A DNA stretch of 64,000 bases from contig CM043960.1 in NCBI GenBank assembly GCA_014529385.2, positions 116,630,043-116,694,042 of the forward strand. The letters are read 5' to 3'. The notes under the pieces were generated by a model. It made no database searches. It worked only from the letters and a program-made list of their open reading frames with translations, and was not told the DNA's origin. Within the stretch, counting starts at the first letter, position 1. Every line of letters begins with the position of its first letter. Below are positions 60,885-64,000 of the stretch, piece after piece. The translations under genes were made by a program, and so were the position numbers. Source of the DNA: Adiantum capillus-veneris. Lineage: Eukaryota; Streptophyta; Polypodiopsida; Polypodiales; Pteridaceae.

Positions 60885-61493
60885 TCATTGATTGTGCAAT
60901 CTTGTTCGGTTTAGTAGTGTCTCCATTGACTGCAAATCTTCATCTATAGTAGCTTCCAACTCAATTTCTTGAGAGGAGGAAGCTTTATCTTTTGTTTGAT
61001 CCACCTCCTTTTGCTTGCCTTTATCAATTTGTGATATGGTTCCAGTGTTTGGGTGACCATCTGTTCTTTCTTCTTCTTCTTCTTCATTGGGTGGTGTATG
61101 AACTCTCTCATCACGATGTGAGCTTTCTAAATGCAAAGGAGAGTCAGCAGGTGGGGTTGATTGCCTCTCACTTGTCTCTGGCCTTGGAGATGGCGGTGGT
61201 GTTTCCTGATCTCGTGAAGTTGGCCTCAACTGATCTCTCAAATTTTGGAGATCCTCCTCTTCTAGTAGCAATTCTGGTTCGTCCCTAGCATTTCTTTCTT
61301 GGATGTACCTCTCGAACCAGTCCAACTCAAAAGCTGGGTTGTTTTTATTCTTCGTTCTCAGTGTGTAAGTGCTACTAGAAGGTTTCCAAGTGGCGCCTAC
61401 ATCGCCTTGTAGAGATCTCTCAAGAACAAATCCTTCTAGCATTCTTTCCATTTTTGCTACCTTCTGCAACCTGGTGTTGTTTTCCATTTCCAC
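60885..61493 (-). pseudogene. Gyp-N: acidic, Pro/Ser-rich linker
   Basis: This 202-codon stretch starts with a short helix (ENNTRLQKVAKMERMLEGFV) and a small conserved-looking block (NNPAFELDWFERYIQERNAR). It then becomes disordered and rich in Pro, Ser, Glu and Thr. It ends at a TGA where a CGA arginine codon would fit and continues into the coiled coil. Confidence 0.55.
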
Positions 61494-61502
61494 TTTCCGC
61501 TT

Positions 61503-62459
61503 CTATAGTCGGACATCTTCCTCTTCAGTTCTTCTTTCTTCTTCCATCTTTTCTTGTGTACTTCTTGTTACTCTTTCCAGCCTGCGTCCTCCAATGGTGT
61601 TAATAGAGGCTGGTACTTTCCTTTGTGATCTGTCTTTGATATTCTCTCTTAATACCAGCCAGTCGTTCTGATGAGGAGCTGGTGGCAACTGATCTACCGC
61701 GCCTATGGCCTGGTATATTACTCTGGTTAGGACTTCTCCTCTTGCAATGTAATTTGGTCTGTCCTGCCATAGCTTTGTCACTTCTTCAAACAGATATGAT
61801 GCGTGATCTATATAGAACTCATGTGTCATTCCCATAGCCCATGTCAGTGTGGTTGAGATGCTCCCATGTGGTGTAGTGTATCTTGGCGGTCTTTTGTTGT
61901 AGCTCAACAAACACTGAGTGTAGATCTGTGTCAATTCTCTTACTTCCGGGTTTGCTATGAGTTCAAAAGAAGGTAGTTTGGACTTTTGCAAGTAGACTGT
62001 GAGGTTTTTCCTTCTTTCTCTCATGTTGGCTCCTCGGTCAGATAATTTCAATGGCTCCTTGATGATCTCTTTGGTGATCTGGATCTCCATCACTTCATTA
62101 TCCATGCCTACCACTCTGCAAGTTCCATCTTCTTGGATAGTCTCAATTAGGTGTTGTACCCTCTTGAAATCTATCCCTACTGGTGGTAGTGATACAAAGT
62201 TCCACAAGCCAACTTTTTTGAGCCATGACCTTTGCGGGGATCTTTTCAAGTAATTTTCTGCCTCCTTGGGGATCATCACTGTATCTACTAAATTTCTTTT
62301 GTCATCCACATATGAACCTTGATAGATCTGAAAGGCTGCTGCCTGTTGCACGTCTGCAGGTATCCAGGTGGCCGCTGGCTTTAGTGAATTGGGTAGAAGT
62401 GCATAGGGTATTGCACCTTCCGTTGCCAGGTTCTTGCCTTTTCTTTTTCCCAGAGAAGC
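61503..62459 (-). pseudogene. Gyp-N: N-terminal globular domain (Gag-like by position)
   Basis: Start at 62459 (MDASLGKRKGKNLATEG), within an open frame reaching 62480. About 300 residues with mixed helix and strand character: KRSPQRSWLKKVGLWNFVSL, NEVMEIQITKEIIKEPLKLS, LTQIYTQCLLSYNKRPPRYT, ISTTLTWAMGMTHEFYIDHA, VIYQAIGAVDQLPPAPHQ. It ends at a TAG where CAG fits and the reading continues in frame. No Gag, protease or polymerase motif is present. It occupies the Gag position of the element and may be the structural or RNA-binding protein. The family is not recognised. Confidence 0.6.
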
Positions 62460-62761
62460 ATCCATGGATCCTGTATTCACAATTAACAGTTAATGTACAA
62501 ACATAGTACTTCTCTTCTAAATTGATTACCACTTAATCATGCATCTAGATGAGCCTTTTTAATCCCAAGATGAGTTAAGGTAAAATGTTAGCAGATAGAC
62601 AAGCTCTTCCATTGTGCGACTCTGACGGCTTCAAATTAATGTTGTTGGTGAAGGAGAACAAGTCCAAATGCCTTGAAATTTTGTGTGGTGTATATTCACA
62701 GGGTATGTAAGGTCACTCTATAATCCCAAACTGAAAATCAGTTCATTTGCAACTTTTGCCC

Positions 62762-62779
62762 GGTCTATCACGATAGACT
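62762..62779. promoter_or_regulatory. Leader palindrome, copy 1 of Gyp-N
   Basis: GGTCTATCACGATAGACT; one central base differs from the Gyp-A form (CACG for CGCG), as CpG decay would give. Confidence 0.8.
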
Positions 62780-63059
62780 GACCATCTTTTGACAAGGGTC
62801 CTATTTTGCAGTTGTGCCTCCACCATTTGGTTTCTCATACCTTGCACATGATCTGATCCCAATTCCACCTCAAATGAATGTCAAGTGACCCCTTTTTGGA
62901 TCAACTCCCATTTCTCCCGATTCCTTCCAAGAGATGTTGGTCTATCTCCTTCATTTTGTGTTGTTTTGGGCTCAAACTTAGTGGGTAGTCTTGTTGCATC
63001 ATGCTGAAGCCAACTGTTAATTCAAATTTTTGGTTAGATGGCCTAGTATCACTCTGCTT

Positions 63060-63077
63060 AGTCTATCACGATAGACT
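63060..63077. promoter_or_regulatory. Leader palindrome, copy 2 of Gyp-N
   Basis: AGTCTATCACGATAGACT; it has the same central CACG change. Confidence 0.8.
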
Positions 63078-63347
63078 GTAACTTAGTGTCATTTTGTCAT
63101 ATTTTGGATCTGTGATCCTCTGTCTACCTTCTCCTAGTTGATGTAAGGTTGCCTGACCTCTCACATGTGAATTTTAACTGTCTGCCCTTGAGATGTCCTG
63201 TTCTGACTCTGAGTTGTTGTCATGTCTTTCTCGGCTTGCCATATGAGTCCATCCTGTCACCAAATTTGGTGTACTGCCTTCATGTGCTTCCCCAAGTCAA
63301 TCTTGTGAAAATTTTGAAAAGTCTTTCCCCCAAATATTGTAGTAGCA

Positions 63348-63365
63348 AGTCTATCGCGATAGACT
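63348..63365. promoter_or_regulatory. Leader palindrome, copy 3 of Gyp-N
   Basis: AGTCTATCGCGATAGACT; perfect and identical to Gyp-A copies 1 and 3. Confidence 0.85.
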
Positions 63366-63485
63366 AGGTTATTTGGCCAAAAGAGATCCCTTTTGCACTT
63401 TGATTTGATAATGGTGGTCAATATTCCTTGTTAGCACCCCTCATGAAGCCAAAATCTAAATTTTACTTGTCTAATTGTAATAGCT

Positions 63486-63503
63486 AGTCTATCGCGATAG
63501 ACT
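63486..63503. promoter_or_regulatory. Leader palindrome, copy 4 of Gyp-N
   Basis: AGTCTATCGCGATAGACT; perfect. Confidence 0.85.
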
Positions 63504-64000
63504 GAGTACTTAGTTATTTTTACAGGTTTTTTTTTATGTTAGTTGACCACAATGGTGTTAATAGGCTCTCCTAGATACACACATCAAGTTTTAATCAATT
63601 TAAAAGAGTGTACTCCCTGTTTGCAGCACTAAGGTGGTCCTGGAGTCGAAGTAGACCACTTAGGTGATGGTCGCCGTTCCTTTTGGTCATTGTATGACTC
63701 CGGCTGTCTTTTATTTCCTTTTGACCTTCCATCAAAGCAGTCAGTTGTTGTTTTGGTGTTTACATCACCAAGAACGACCATTTGGACATCTTTCTGGCCT
63801 GTTGCTGGCATTTGCCCTAGTGGAAGAGCTTTTTCTTGAGTGGCCACATTCCATCTCGTAGTTGACCTCTTTTGGATGTACCTTGTTAAATTTGGTGTCA
63901 TTTTGTCACTTGGTCGGCCCGTTAGAGTATCGTGACGCTTTGTGCAGTTTTCGTCAGATAGGGACTTTAGGCTCCGTTTTGACGAACTTTTTCATGGTCT

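Larger units (their letters stand above)
58581..64000 (-). mobile_element. Gyp-N: pol-less LTR element, 5' end outside window
   Basis: It contains a 3' LTR, polypurine tract, 3.4 kb of coding sequence split by a few stops, and a 5' leader with four palindromes. No protease, RT, RNase H or integrase motif was found between the polypurine tract and the leader. The leader resembles that of Gyp-A. I infer a non-autonomous element that depends on Gyp-A-type proteins. The 5' LTR and primer site lie beyond the right edge. Confidence 0.65.
62485..64000 (-). other. Gyp-N 5' leader with palindrome-bearing modules
   Basis: Four palindromes lie here at spacings of about 298, 288 and 138 bp. Text around the first (AAATGCCTTGAA followed by GTGTG) also occurs in the Gyp-A leader at about 32258. 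A 90-codon open frame at 63629-63901 has no recognised domain. The primer site and 5' LTR are not within the window. Confidence 0.65.

Noticed and set aside
63629-63901. 90-codon frame in the Gyp-N leader considered as a gene
   Set aside because: It has no domain and no conservation evidence, and lies in leader DNA near the window edge; left as leader.

Overview
This window is repeat-dominated nuclear DNA from a land plant. The evidence is nested Ty1/copia and Ty3/gypsy LTR retrotransposons with plant-type tRNA primer sites (initiator-Met for copia, Asp for gypsy), a plant L1-like LINE, chromodomain and dual-RNase-H gypsy types, very long (GA)n, (CT)n and (CA)n tracts, and a short AG|GT...AG intron. 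A HUH/YxxK protein that looks like a replitron transposase, plus elements I do not recognise from flowering plants, make a fern or other seed-free plant my best guess (inference, not proven). I see no convincing host gene, rRNA, tRNA gene or CRISPR array.

Layout. 1-8 kb: low-complexity DNA with a decayed HUH-endonuclease (replitron-like) gene on the minus strand at 2.0-3.1 kb. 8.1-9.9 kb: a complete 1.8-kb LTR element with no recognised coding content and an ATTTT target duplication. 10.4-13.6 kb: an LTR fragment, an unidentified gene remnant and a possible MITE. 13.67-37.98 kb: a 24.3-kb nest whose outer ends are direct-repeat LTRs of one copia family (Copia-C), both flanked by ATTGT. Inside lie a dual-RNase-H gypsy element (Gyp-T, 15.5-20.2 kb), an Athila/TAT-type gypsy element (Gyp-A, 22.9-33.9 kb) with an inverted Copia-C copy inside its pol gene, and the 3' half of a Copia-C element. 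38.7-41.7 kb: an internally deleted chromodomain gypsy element (Gyp-Chr). 41.9-42.4 kb: a foldback element. 42.9-51.7 kb: LINE fragments, one interrupted by a 3.6-kb deleted copia element (Copia-D) with intact LTRs, primer site and AAGTT target duplication. 50.5-58.6 kb: a tandem duplication of about 4 kb carrying LINE, microsatellites and a Gyp-A-family LTR. 58.6-64.0 kb: a gypsy-like element with no pol (Gyp-N), running off the right edge.

The most interesting signal is a near-perfect 18-bp palindrome (AGTCTATCGCGATAGACT) placed about every 300 bp in the 5' leader of Gyp-A (three copies) and in the leader of pol-less Gyp-N (four copies). The two elements share leader modules but not coding sequence. 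This suggests an autonomous/non-autonomous pair sharing a cis-acting RNA or DNA signal. The element genes are nearly all broken, and a striking share of the stop codons sit where an intact sibling or the expected reading has CAG or TGG, the footprint of C-to-T decay at CHG sites.
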